Source of the DNA: Candidatus Methanoperedens nitratireducens | GTDB lineage: Archaea > Halobacteriota > Methanosarcinia > Methanosarcinales > Methanoperedenaceae | Assembly: GCA_020724545.1 (NCBI GenBank) | Contig: DYGR01000012.1 | Coordinates: 1-62,267, forward strand | Reading direction: 5' to 3' | DNA length: 62,267 bases | Shown: positions 35,512-43,629 of the stretch, piece by piece | Position numbering within the stretch: position 1 is the stretch's first letter | How the letters are laid out: the number at the start of each line of letters is the position of its first letter | Notes under the pieces: generated by a model | What the model was told of the DNA's origin: nothing | Seen by the model: only the letters and a program-made list of their open reading frames with translations | Database searches by the model: none | Position numbers and translations under genes: made by a program

Positions 35512-36159
35512 ATGCGGAAAATCAAAGTTGTTATTGAAGGAAATGGAACTATTAGAATCAAGCTAAAGAAAAAAGAGGAAATAAGCAGTCGGATAATGCC
35601 TGAAACGGAGAGATCAGCAACTTCTACCATAAGAAATGAGAGTATTTCTCTCTCCTCCTCTCTTATAAACCAGATGGAAATAAGGGTGGAATCTGTTTTC
35701 AGGCCAAAAGTGCAGGATGTAGAGGTAGTCTATGCACTATCGGGTCAGAACGGAATAGTTGATCGTCTACATAACTTATCCTCCAATGAGGTAGTGGCAC
35801 ATGCCACACCAGATATGATCACCTATACTGCTGAAAAAATGATGGAATATATCCGCGAGGAACGAACCAAGACTCCAGAACTGATAATTCATGTACATAG
35901 CCATCCATCCGGGTTGCCAGAGCTATCTGATATTGACAGAGATTCTATGAAAAAGGTTGCTAAGCGGGTGAGGGAGATTATTCCAGATGCTACAATTATT
36001 TTTGGTGTGCACGCAGTGAGCGATGAACACAGACAGCGTAGGATACCTCCACAGAAGGTCTCTGAAAACTGGATAAGATGGAGTAGTATAACTAGAATCC
36101 ATGAAGTGGCATTCTTTGATGAGAACACAAGGCCTGTTGTGGTGAGGATAAATGAATAG
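35512..36159 (+). CDS. JAMM/MPN-domain metalloprotease
   Basis: 215 residues. The zinc-binding motif H-x-H-x7-S-x2-D is exact (H129, H131, S139, D142 in HSHPSGLPELSDID), marking a JAB/MPN isopeptidase or peptidase. Such enzymes cleave ubiquitin-like modifiers or trim peptides. The N-terminal ~25 residues (KIKVVIEGNGTIRIKLKKKEE region, 3-23) are separate from the catalytic domain, are Lys-rich, and resemble the N-terminus of the small peptide at 36305-36496. A decayed copy lies upstream. No ubiquitin-like gene is seen nearby, so a role in peptide processing is possible but unproven. Confidence 0.82.
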   Translation: MRKIKVVIEGNGTIRIKLKKKEEISSRIMPETERSATSTIRNESISLSSSLINQMEIRVESVFRPKVQDVEVVYALSGQNGIVDRLHNLSSNEVVAHATPDMITYTAEKMMEYIREERTKTPELIIHVHSHPSGLPELSDIDRDSMKKVAKRVREIIPDATIIFGVHAVSDEHRQRRIPPQKVSENWIRWSSITRIHEVAFFDENTRPVVVRINE

Positions 36160-36210
36160 ATTAAGTAGATCTGAGAGCATTAGCATTAATGGCTTGAGGA
36201 CCTCCTCCCT

Positions 36211-36236
36211 GCAGATAAGTTGGAATATATATCTGC
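36211..36236. terminator. Hairpin between convergent JAMM and peptide genes
   Basis: GCAGATA (36211-36217) and TATCTGC (36230-36236) pair perfectly over a 12-base AT-rich loop. Placed between two convergent genes, it could end both transcripts. A smaller ATTCT/AGAAT repeat follows at 36241-36254. Confidence 0.4.
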
Positions 36237-36304
36237 TGAAATTCTTATTAGAATAACGATTGATATTTGTAGTAACATAGTTGTTAGTTTAATTTTGTTC
36301 TGAA

Positions 36305-36496
36305 TTAGTTTTGACTACCAGGTCTATCGTAACCACATCCACAAAGATGATCAACACAGTACTCAGCCTTATTGATTGTCTCTTTAAGAATTCTCTTGCG
36401 ATCGGTTTTTTTATCCACTGAAGCAAGAACTTCTTTTTCCTCCTTGGGTTTTGTGATTACCTTAATCTTGATATCGCCACCAGCAACTATCTTCAT
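36305..36496 (-). CDS. Candidate RiPP precursor peptide
   Basis: 63 residues with a Lys/Glu-rich leader-like N-terminus (MKIVAGGDIKIKVITKPKEE) and a short C-terminus holding three Cys (C47, C52, C54) in YCVDHLCGCGYDRPGSQN. It lies 56 bases downstream of a radical SAM-SPASM maturase on the same strand and has a near-perfect ribosome-binding site (AGAGGTGAT). Size, leader/core contrast and neighbour are those of a ribosomally made, post-translationally modified peptide; a thioether (sactipeptide-like) bond at Cys is one possibility. It might instead be a small metal-binding protein. No homologue is recognised. Confidence 0.7.
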   Translation of the reverse strand: MKIVAGGDIKIKVITKPKEEKEVLASVDKKTDRKRILKETINKAEYCVDHLCGCGYDRPGSQN

Positions 36497-36552
36497 TTCA
36501 TATCACCTCTTTTCAATAAAGGATTCCATAAATAAATAATTTGTTATCATTA

Positions 36553-37896
36553 TTATTGAACATATACATTATATTGATTTTGTAATATTTCTTCGAACTT
36601 ATCAAAAGCAACCGCCTTTAAGGCAAATGAGGTATTTGTCGGCACAAGACTGCAAAAACTACCCGTATTGGCATTTTCTATTCTCGTTTTTCTACATCCA
36701 CCCATGCAGAGAGGCAGAAACTTACACGAATAGCATTTTTGTTCAAATAAATCCATTCTAAACCATTTATTCCATTGCTTTTCATTTAAAATTACCCTTC
36801 CTTCTGAACTTAAATATCCAAATCTTTCCTCTGGATTAAAACCGACACTACATTTAAAAACATCACCGTTATAATTTATTATAAACTGATTTTCCCTTTC
36901 CGCATAACAATAAACAAGTTTTCCTATTCCTATACTTTCTAAAGTGACATCATAGCCCATCTGTTGGGCCAAATGGTAGTAATCTACAATTTTTGATGAA
37001 ATTTCCTCACTTGAAATGTTTTTTGTCGCACTGAAACACTTCTTGCCAAATATGGGCTCATATACTACGCTTAAACTGGGTCGTATATCCTCTGGAAAAA
37101 GTTTGAGTAACTCAGGAATTGCATAGATATTATTGTGATTGAAATTAACTCGCAAGGAAATACGCACTTTTTTATTTGCCCGAACAAGAAGTAAAATGTT
37201 CTCGAATATCTTCCTGAATGAATCTTTCCCATCTCTTAAAATCCGGGTTTTGTTATGAATTTCTGGAGGACCATCAACAGTAATCTGATAACTGAAAATT
37301 CCTATCGCTATCAGCTCCTTTATTCGCTGTTCATTAAACAAATATCCATTAGTCGTAATATTAGTCATGAAACCAATATCATGGTTGTTGCATATATCTT
37401 TAACAAATTTACCTATTGAGATAATTCTTTCAAAGCTTAAAAGAGGTTCTCCACCAAACCAATTTAATATAAGTACCTTAAATTTAGGAACCTGATCCAC
37501 AAGCCATCGCTTTATAGCTTCATCGGTCTCATCGCTCATAAAAGATGATGGAATATGAGATTCATAGCAATACGGGCATGCAAAATTACAAGTCATATTG
37601 GGCATTATGATGACATCTAGACGATTTTCATCTTTCATGCCAAGAATTTTCCGATTCTCTACCACCTTTATTTCATCGACATCATCGTTAATAATATATT
37701 TCCCATCCACCAAGTGAGACATAATTATTTTAATGACTTTATCGTTAATAATTGTATCAGGTTTATCTAATAGCTGTTTTACCATTCGGAATCCTGATTT
37801 ATCCCATACAGTAATGCTACCATAAAGTGTGTTGAAAAGAATAGTCTCTCCAGTCTTAGGATGCTCTGATACAACATTAAACCGGGATGATTTCAT
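36553..37896 (-). CDS. Radical SAM-SPASM peptide maturase
   Basis: 447 residues. An N-terminal ~90-residue domain typical of peptide maturases (FNTLYGSITVWD...) precedes the radical SAM core with cluster ligands C103, C107 and C110 (CNFACPYC), GGEPLLS and TTNGYLF. The SPASM region carries C388, C391, C397, C401 and C415 for auxiliary [4Fe-4S] clusters. These enzymes install thioether, C-C or epimer changes in a cognate peptide, here most likely the 63-residue product encoded next. No exporter or protease is in the same operon, though a JAMM protease gene converges on it. Confidence 0.85.
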   Translation of the reverse strand: MKSSRFNVVSEHPKTGETILFNTLYGSITVWDKSGFRMVKQLLDKPDTIINDKVIKIIMSHLVDGKYIINDDVDEIKVVENRKILGMKDENRLDVIIMPNMTCNFACPYCYESHIPSSFMSDETDEAIKRWLVDQVPKFKVLILNWFGGEPLLSFERIISIGKFVKDICNNHDIGFMTNITTNGYLFNEQRIKELIAIGIFSYQITVDGPPEIHNKTRILRDGKDSFRKIFENILLLVRANKKVRISLRVNFNHNNIYAIPELLKLFPEDIRPSLSVVYEPIFGKKCFSATKNISSEEISSKIVDYYHLAQQMGYDVTLESIGIGKLVYCYAERENQFIINYNGDVFKCSVGFNPEERFGYLSSEGRVILNEKQWNKWFRMDLFEQKCYSCKFLPLCMGGCRKTRIENANTGSFCSLVPTNTSFALKAVAFDKFEEILQNQYNVYVQ

Positions 37897-38069
37897 TTTT
37901 TTCCTCTTTTGTTTGACTGTGGATACTAAAGATATGCTCTAGATATGATGTTTAATTTTAGATGATGGGTAAATAAATATCTTATCCTCTGAATTGAATA
38001 ATGACAATTGTGCCAATAATTATAGCATTGTGAACCAGCTCTTATCTCGTGTATAGTTTCATAAGCGAA

Positions 38070-38290
38070 CGCACATATCGATAACTTTAAATTCTCTGGT
38101 GAGTAAGGGGTTTCAGAAATATTTAAGGATGGTTACAGCTACTACTTCACTACGCCAAGGGAGGCGGTGATGGAGCGGCTTAAAAGAAGAGAGGAGTAAT
38201 CTGGAAGATGCTCGCCTGTGGAGATTGCAGAAGAAACGGGGATGCCGCTTGGCACGGTGCTGAATGTGATAGAGGAATTATTCGTCTGAT
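38070..38290 (+). pseudogene. Decayed copy of the winged-helix gene, 3' half
   Basis: Clear DNA similarity to 35145-35367 runs to the very end, including GGCGGTGATGGAGCGGCTTA and CACGGTGCTGAATGTGATAG. A frameshift occurs in the stretch that encodes the first winged helix, and a stop in the middle breaks the frame. The 5' half is missing. It abuts the damaged transposase gene. Confidence 0.75.
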
Positions 38291-38377
38291 TTCTCTTGAA
38301 CATCCGTTACTGTGCTTGCAGTGAACTATTTTAACAGTTACAATATGGAATAAAAATAAGCCAACAATTTTAGTGCT

Positions 38378-38421
38378 CATTCCCCCATTTTATTTTAGCT
38401 ATAAATACGAACGGGGGAATG
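38378..38421 (+). promoter_or_regulatory. Inverted repeat over the transposase start
   Basis: CATTCCCCC (38378-38386) pairs with GGGGGAATG (38413-38421), five bases before the TTG start at 38426. The stem would hide the translation start, as many insertion sequences do to limit transposase, or it is part of the element's left end. Confidence 0.5.
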
Positions 38422-39083
38422 AACATTGGAATTTGATGTAGATAAACATGTAAAAAGCTATTGGGACAAATTTATCGTTCAAACTGATAGTGACGAAGAG
38501 GAGTTTAGAGATACAACGTCAGATAATAGCATCCGTACATCGAAGTTTTTATCTGGGCTTAACCTTGGCCCTATAATGCCCGAACTAAATAAGCATTACT
38601 CAGTTCCCGAAGGTAAAGAGGATTATCCGAGAAGGGCTATGTTCAAGACTATGGTTTATAGGAAAATCATGAAAATCAGGTACTACACAAGGACTCAAAA
38701 TTATCTTAAAGACCATCCTGATGAGGCAAGAGAGCTTGGTTTTAATACAGACGCGAATGGAAATGCTCTAGTTCCAAACCATGAGACGCTACGGCATTTT
38801 GAAAAAATAAGACTGGGTAATGAAGGAATTGATGCAATAATGGAACTCTTCTGCATAAAAGTTGTTGGAGAAGGGAATAAACTTGGATTAAAAATTGGTG
38901 AAAAGACAGGAACCGACAGCACTCCAATTGAAACGCACAACGATCCTGATGGAACCTACAATGGACATTATAAGAGAGAGATGGTAAAAGCACATATAAC
39001 ATCGGATTATGATCACAATCTCCCTCTTGCTAAACAAGTAAGTAGATAGCCAAAATATTAGTCCTATTACGTCATTAACTTAT

Positions 39084-39683
39084 ATGGAAGTGGGAATTAT
39101 GGCCAAAGACGTTGGACTATCCATTCCAGGCAGGTTAGGGCTAACCAGCGAAGATAAAGAAACATTATACAGATTTTTGCGAAATGAAATAGGAAGAGAA
39201 GGAATAAGAGCTCTTGTAATTATATGGTTTGATGAGGGAAGGACCGAGGCAGAGATCAGGAACTTGCTTTATATATCATCCAGGAATGTAAGACGCTGGA
39301 TAAGGAGATACAGAGAAGCTGGAATTTTAGGCTTACATGATGGTGAAAGGACGGGAAGACCTAGAAAAGCTGATGAAAAAGTAGAGATAGCTGTTGAAGA
39401 TGCAATGAAAAAGAATCCTGAAGAGGTAGGCTATAAATCCGGATTTTGGGTAAGCAATCTTCTTTGCATCCATTTGTTCGCTATATTCGGGTTGTTGCTC
39501 TCGGATAATACGGTTAGAAGAGTATTACACCGTATGGACTACGTTTTTAGAAGACCCAAACTTTGGTCTGGGCCAGGTGGAGAAAAACCACCCGAGATTG
39601 AAAAAGCCCTGGAAGAAGTAAAAAAAAGAAAGCGAAGCTCTTTTATCAGGATGAAACAAGCTTCCACCTCCTACCAGTATTAA
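39084..39683 (+). CDS. IS630 transposase, upstream frame
   Basis: 199 codons. It encodes the N-terminal DNA-binding part: two helix-turn-helix regions (IRNLLYISSRNVRRWIRRY, then a homeodomain-like segment after GRPRK) followed by a winged-helix stretch (NTVRRVLHRMDYVFRRPKLW). The frame ends soon after an A8 run; a shift of -1 there continues into the catalytic half. A later ATG at 39099 (MAKDVG) is an alternative start. Confidence 0.82.
   Translation: MEVGIMAKDVGLSIPGRLGLTSEDKETLYRFLRNEIGREGIRALVIIWFDEGRTEAEIRNLLYISSRNVRRWIRRYREAGILGLHDGERTGRPRKADEKVEIAVEDAMKKNPEEVGYKSGFWVSNLLCIHLFAIFGLLLSDNTVRRVLHRMDYVFRRPKLWSGPGGEKPPEIEKALEEVKKRKRSSFIRMKQASTSYQY
39620..39627 (+). other. A8 slippery run, -1 frameshift site of IS630
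   Basis: A run of eight A followed by G lies where the two frames meet. Slipping back one base gives KKKKAKLFYQDE, the normal IS630 sequence with the first catalytic Asp, whereas zero frame gives a nonsense tail. This fits programmed -1 frameshifting; a base lost by mutation or sequencing in the A run is the alternative. Confidence 0.6.
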
Positions 39684-40141
39684 GGAAGATGTGGATGAAA
39701 GTCGGTCAGCAAGCGAAAATACTTACACCTAACAATTGGAACAGATATTTTTCTGTTTTTGGGGCTTTTTCTCCACTGGACGGTGAGATTATTTTCAAGA
39801 TATTTGATCGTAAAAATGGTGGATACTTCATTGAATTCTTAGAGATGCTTCTCAAAACCTATCCAACACTGGATATCTATCTTGTGGTAGATAGAGCAAC
39901 CTACCATAGAAGCAGAATGGTGAAAGAATGGCTTACAAAAAATCCAAAAATTCATTTGATCTATCTTCCCCCAAAAAGCCCACGACTGAACCCTGTAGAA
40001 CACATATGGAGATGGCTAAAGGGAGAAGTTGCGGCAAACAGGACTTATGTTGATTTAGAACCATTAAAGCAAGGATGCATAGAGAAGCTATCGTCACTTA
40101 CTTTCGAGGATGCGCTTAGAGTCGCAGGGTTAAAATCATAA
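39628..40141 (+). CDS. IS630 transposase, catalytic frame (DDE domain)
   Basis: This frame is reached by the -1 shift at 39620-39627. It encodes YQDE (first Asp), LVVDRATYHRS (second Asp), LPPKSPRLNPVEHIWRWLK (catalytic Glu), and a normal IS630 C-terminus. An internal ATG (39689) could start a shorter product, but that would lack the first Asp. It ends about 28 bases before the right inverted repeat tip. Confidence 0.82.
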
Positions 40142-40805
40142 TAGGCCAGAATTTTTGGCGGTTTACTTATGTGGGGGGACAGAAGATGATAATCAATATC
40201 TTGAAGGTATGCTCAGAAAAACAGCAGTATCAGCTAAGGAGAACATGGAGGAAACATGGTTTGATGGCGGTTATAACAGCAATAAAAACATTGCTTTAGC
40301 TCACGTTGAGTTCGGTCTGACATGCCATTATCATATAGACAAGAATTGGCGAAGAAACGTAACGTATGAGCATAACTTTGACTGTAAGACCTACATCTAC
40401 ACACCAGAACAGGAAATAAACTACCTTTACCGAAAGTATTGGAAGGAGCCTGACTACAAAAAAGATGCATCGCTTGAATATATGATGAAATATCTTGTTG
40501 AAAAAGAAATTTGTGAGCCTGTTGCTATGTATTTCAGAAATCCCTATGTGGCAAAATATGAGGAATGCCCTGATGCAGTTCTTGATGTATACCATCTGAG
40601 AAATATTAGTGAGGGCATCAATAGTTACATAAAAAACAACCTTGGGCTAGAGACTCATGTGAACGGGAAAGGCATCAAGAATATAGACCTTCATATAACA
40701 CAATGCTGTATAGCCATACTTGCAGTAGTTTTGACCAGAATACAGCATGGGATAAAAGAAAATCTTTCTTCAGTTGCCTATTTGACATAAGGGGGTGAAA
40801 AAAAG

Positions 40806-40835
40806 TTACCAACGGTTATAGAAGGGTCTTGGTAA
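40806..40835. repeat. Inverted repeat after the split transposase gene
   Basis: TTACCAA (40806-40812) and TTGGTAA (40829-40835) pair perfectly over a 16-base loop. It lies just after the transposase stop and could be a terminator or part of the outer element's right end. Confidence 0.4.
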
Positions 40836-40926
40836 GTACCCCGATAGTTTTATAATTATCTAGCATGTTATGTATGTCAGGATAGTATGCGGAGCTCCAA
40901 GAATAGTTAGCGGTGGATAAAAGAGT

Positions 40927-42552
40927 ATGAGTAAAAGTATTAGAGTGTGGAGAATACTGCTACTCGCATCACTAATTGTCATAAGCATGCTCAGTATTCC
41001 TAGCAATGCTTTAGGTGGGAACATCTCAGTATCTTCTACACCGTCAGGTGCAAATATTTACTTAGATGGTTCTTATAAAGGTACAACACCAAAGACATTG
41101 ACAGAAGTTTCAGCAAGTTCTCATACAATAAAATTAACACTAAACGAATACGATGACTGGACTACCAATGTTAATGTTGTTGAAGGAAGTACAGCTACGG
41201 TCTCTGCAACATTGATCAAAACGGCTATTTCTGTCTCTTCTACACCGTCAGGTGCAAAAATTTACTTAGATGGTACTTACAAAGGTGTAACACCATTCAC
41301 CATAACACGAGTTTCAGCAGGTTCTCATACAGTAAAATTAACACTAAATGAATATGATGACTGGACTACAAATGTTAATGTAGTTGAAGGAAACACGGCA
41401 ACAGTCTCTGCAACTCTATTGAAAACCACTATTTCTATCTCGTCAACACCATTTGGTGCAAAAATTTACTTAGATGGCACTTATAAAGGTATAACACCGC
41501 TCAACATAATACAAGTTCCATCTGGCTCCCACACAATAAAATTAACACTTGATCAATATGATGACTGGACTACAACGGTTAATGCAATTGAGGGAACTAC
41601 AACTACGGTCTCTGCGAATCTAACAAAAAAAAGCCCAACTCAAACTCTTACACCTACAGAAACACCAATAATTCCTACTCCTTTCAAAACACCAACAATT
41701 ACTCCTACTTATACAACACCAGTGCCATCAGCTACGCCAACACCAACTTATACCTCACAGCCTCAAAATGTTCCAGATAACACTCCACCATCCATTTCTC
41801 TAACCACGCAAATTGTTGATTTTAACAAAAACGGTCAATTGGAAGAAGGGGAAAAGCTACTTATTACCTACGGAGCAAAAGATGAGAGCGGCGTAAAGTC
41901 TATAAAATTATTGTTGGATGGAGACCTAATAGAATCGCGCAATAACGAAGGTACTTACCAAACCACCACCGATTCCTTATCGATAGGCATTCATACTATT
42001 GTAGTTGAAGCAGTCGATTCAAATGGAAACAAGAATTCCGAGAAAAAGAATATTACTGCGGCGCGGCTGGGACCAAGCGTTTATTTCCCGAAATCGATAT
42101 ATGAGTTGAGGGAGGGAGAAGATTTTAAAGTTGATTTATCTGCTGTTAATCCTACTGGACCTAAAATGGAGGCATTACTGATTATAAAGCCTCCTGGCAA
42201 TGGAGTTTCTATCTATGAAAGCTGGTGCAAAGGTCTTGAGGGTATGTGTACCGGCAAATATGAAATCGAGCCCGGAGACACTATCAGGTCGATTTCGATG
42301 AGAATGCGCGCAGACAAGGCTGGAGAATACCAAATAGATGCTGAGGTATATTATCAGTTCGATGACGGTCAAAGGTCGCCCACACGCTATGAAACGCTTA
42401 CTTTAGTTGTTAAACCTAAATCTCAGCAATCGAACCTGGCCAATACGCAAGCGCAAGCGCCATCAACACCAGGATTTGAGTTCGTGAATGGCATATTTGG
42501 ATTATTGGTCATCGTATTGATGAGAAGTTGTAGGAAAGTTCGAAGGATGTGA
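40927..42552 (+). CDS. Secreted PEGA-repeat protein with PGF-CTERM tail
   Basis: 541 residues. A signal peptide (~1-29) is followed by three 66-residue PEGA domains (SSTPSGAxIYLDGxYKGxTP, residues ~33-230), a Thr/Pro-rich linker (~232-285), an Ig-like domain (~288-375) with DESGVKSIKLLLDG, a domain related to the CARDB-like proteins nearby (EPGDTIRSISMRMR...GEY) and a sorting tail TPGFEFVNGIFGLLVIVLM plus basic residues. The PGF-CTERM signal is cut by archaeosortase A and anchored by lipid. Likely a wall or adhesion protein. Confidence 0.82.
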   Translation: MSKSIRVWRILLLASLIVISMLSIPSNALGGNISVSSTPSGANIYLDGSYKGTTPKTLTEVSASSHTIKLTLNEYDDWTTNVNVVEGSTATVSATLIKTAISVSSTPSGAKIYLDGTYKGVTPFTITRVSAGSHTVKLTLNEYDDWTTNVNVVEGNTATVSATLLKTTISISSTPFGAKIYLDGTYKGITPLNIIQVPSGSHTIKLTLDQYDDWTTTVNAIEGTTTTVSANLTKKSPTQTLTPTETPIIPTPFKTPTITPTYTTPVPSATPTPTYTSQPQNVPDNTPPSISLTTQIVDFNKNGQLEEGEKLLITYGAKDESGVKSIKLLLDGDLIESRNNEGTYQTTTDSLSIGIHTIVVEAVDSNGNKNSEKKNITAARLGPSVYFPKSIYELREGEDFKVDLSAVNPTGPKMEALLIIKPPGNGVSIYESWCKGLEGMCTGKYEIEPGDTIRSISMRMRADKAGEYQIDAEVYYQFDDGQRSPTRYETLTLVVKPKSQQSNLANTQAQAPSTPGFEFVNGIFGLLVIVLMRSCRKVRRM

Positions 42553-42557
42553 TAAAA

Positions 42558-42734
42558 ATGGGAAATCAGAGAATTTGGGAATATAAAAAAGTTGAAACTT
42601 CTGGATCTTTTTTTGGAGCTGAAAAAGATGACCTCAATCGCTATGGAAAGGAAGGTTGGGAACTTGTTACAGTAGTATATGAGAAGGGATCTGAAGGCTT
42701 GGTAAAGCTTTATTTTAAACGAGAAAAAAAATGA
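42558..42734 (+). CDS. DUF4177-like small protein
   Basis: 58 residues from ATG 42558, which follows the stop of the PEGA gene by five bases. The motif WEYKKVE...DDLNRYGKEGWELV is typical of the DUF4177 family of small beta-hairpin proteins. Its role is unknown; the basic C-terminus suggests a cytosolic location. Its place directly behind a surface protein gene suggests cotranscription. Confidence 0.65.
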   Translation: MGNQRIWEYKKVETSGSFFGAEKDDLNRYGKEGWELVTVVYEKGSEGLVKLYFKREKK

Positions 42735-42763
42735 ATAGGGTGAGGAGGAAATTTTGATAATAA

Positions 42764-43015
42764 GTGAGAATAAGATCGAACCAGATCGGTGAGTTTAATG
42801 TGAATAGCAGAATTGTATATTATTTTGATGATGAAAAAGATAAAGCTGAGGATTATACTCTGAATCTGCCTATAAAGGTGAGGAAAGAGATTACATCAGC
42901 CTCTGCCCAAGAACCGATAACAAATCCCACGCCAAAACCGATCTCTGGTTTTGGGACAATTACTGGTATAAGCGGGCTATTGCTCATTATATTTTCAAAA
43001 AAGATATGGCGATAG
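42764..43015 (+). pseudogene. 3' fragment of a PGF-CTERM surface-protein gene
   Basis: The 83 codons correspond to the last ~80 of the gene at 43.6-44.9 kb: RIRSNQIGEFNVNSRIVYYF against RIRSNQIGEFEVLGRIIYYF, then a linker and a sorting tail GFGTITGISGLLLIIF with basic end. There is no signal peptide. It is the truncated end of a paralogue, left by deletion or recombination. Confidence 0.75.
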
Positions 43016-43074
43016 GATGACTTAAGAAAAGAAGTTAAGGACCAAGAAGATGTTTACTAATAGAGATAGATGAA

Positions 43075-43131
43075 AAACTGGTATACCATTAAGCACGGTG
43101 CTGAATATGATAGAGGATTCGCTGGAGTGAA
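43075..43131 (+). pseudogene. Third remnant of the winged-helix gene
   Basis: About 57 bases match the extreme 3' end of the regulator gene (ACCATTAAGCACGGTGCTGA against GCCATTGAGCACAGTGCTGA). Only this end survives. Confidence 0.65.
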
Positions 43132-43184
43132 TTCAGGAATAAATAAGATGAATACATATAAGAAGATATAGACTTAAGAAGAAT

Positions 43185-43607
43185 ATGAAAAATCTCCAGG
43201 ATATAAGAACCGATCTGTATTTTATTAAGGACTACGAGGTAGTTGTTTTTGGCTCGTATGCAAGCAAGAGAGCAGATAAACGCTCAGATATCGATATTGC
43301 AGTGATAACCAGAGAAAAAGACAGGAACAGATGCATGGAGATCTGGAAGGAAATTTTGGGGAAGGCACCAGCTACCTATGATATAAAAATATTCGAACTT
43401 CTTCCTCTACATATAAAAGCCTCTCTCATTCAGAATTATGAAGTAGTTTTTGGAAACAGGCTCGATATCTCCGAGTATTTTTATAATTTTAGAAAACTCT
43501 GGAACGATATGAAATACAGGTTTAAAGAGAATCAATTTCAGAGCACAAAAGAAAAAATCATGGCACTTGAGAGATACAGACGCTCACCAAGGAGATATCG
43601 GGTTTAA
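43185..43607 (+). CDS. MNT-type nucleotidyltransferase
   Basis: 140 residues. The core motif GSYASKRADKRSDIDIAVI (residues ~24-42) is the G-S-x10-D-x-D signature of minimal nucleotidyltransferases; a third acidic residue lies in YDIKIFEL. These proteins usually form antitoxin pairs with a HEPN RNase and AMPylate it, but no HEPN gene is adjacent. The C-terminal ~45 residues are helical and basic. It may be an orphan left by rearrangement. Confidence 0.78.
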   Translation: MKNLQDIRTDLYFIKDYEVVVFGSYASKRADKRSDIDIAVITREKDRNRCMEIWKEILGKAPATYDIKIFELLPLHIKASLIQNYEVVFGNRLDISEYFYNFRKLWNDMKYRFKENQFQSTKEKIMALERYRRSPRRYRV

Positions 43608-43629
43608 AATAAAAGGGAGGAGAGCCAAA

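Larger units (their letters stand above)
39039..40169 (+). mobile_element. IS630-family insertion sequence
   Basis: The element runs between TA dinucleotides (39039-39040 and 40168-40169), the target used by IS630. Its ends are imperfect inverted repeats of about 30 bp: TAAGTAGATAGCCAAAA at the left and the complement of TTTTTGGCGGTTTACTTA at the right. It is about 1.13 kb, carries a two-frame transposase and interrupts another transposase gene, whose frame is restored exactly when it is removed. Confidence 0.85.
38426..40790 (+). pseudogene. DDE transposase gene split by an IS630 insertion
   Basis: The 5' part (38426-39040) and 3' part (40170-40790) join in frame when the IS630 element and one TA are removed. 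The joined frame reads LAKQV then CGGTEDD and gives a 411-residue protein. The 5' part has a candidate DDE aspartate in TGTDSTPIETHND, the 3' part WFDGGYNS and the later HLRN-ISEGINSY segment. It is an IS4/IS5/IS1182-like transposase; I cannot assign the family firmly. TTG is the likely start. The gene is inactive as it stands unless IS630 excises cleanly. Confidence 0.8.

Noticed and set aside
38378-40835. Exact ends of the outer insertion sequence
   Set aside because: Candidate inverted repeats near both ends are weak and no target duplication could be confirmed.
42764-43015. Independent 83-residue gene
   Set aside because: No signal peptide, and it matches only the C-terminal end of the neighbouring surface protein.
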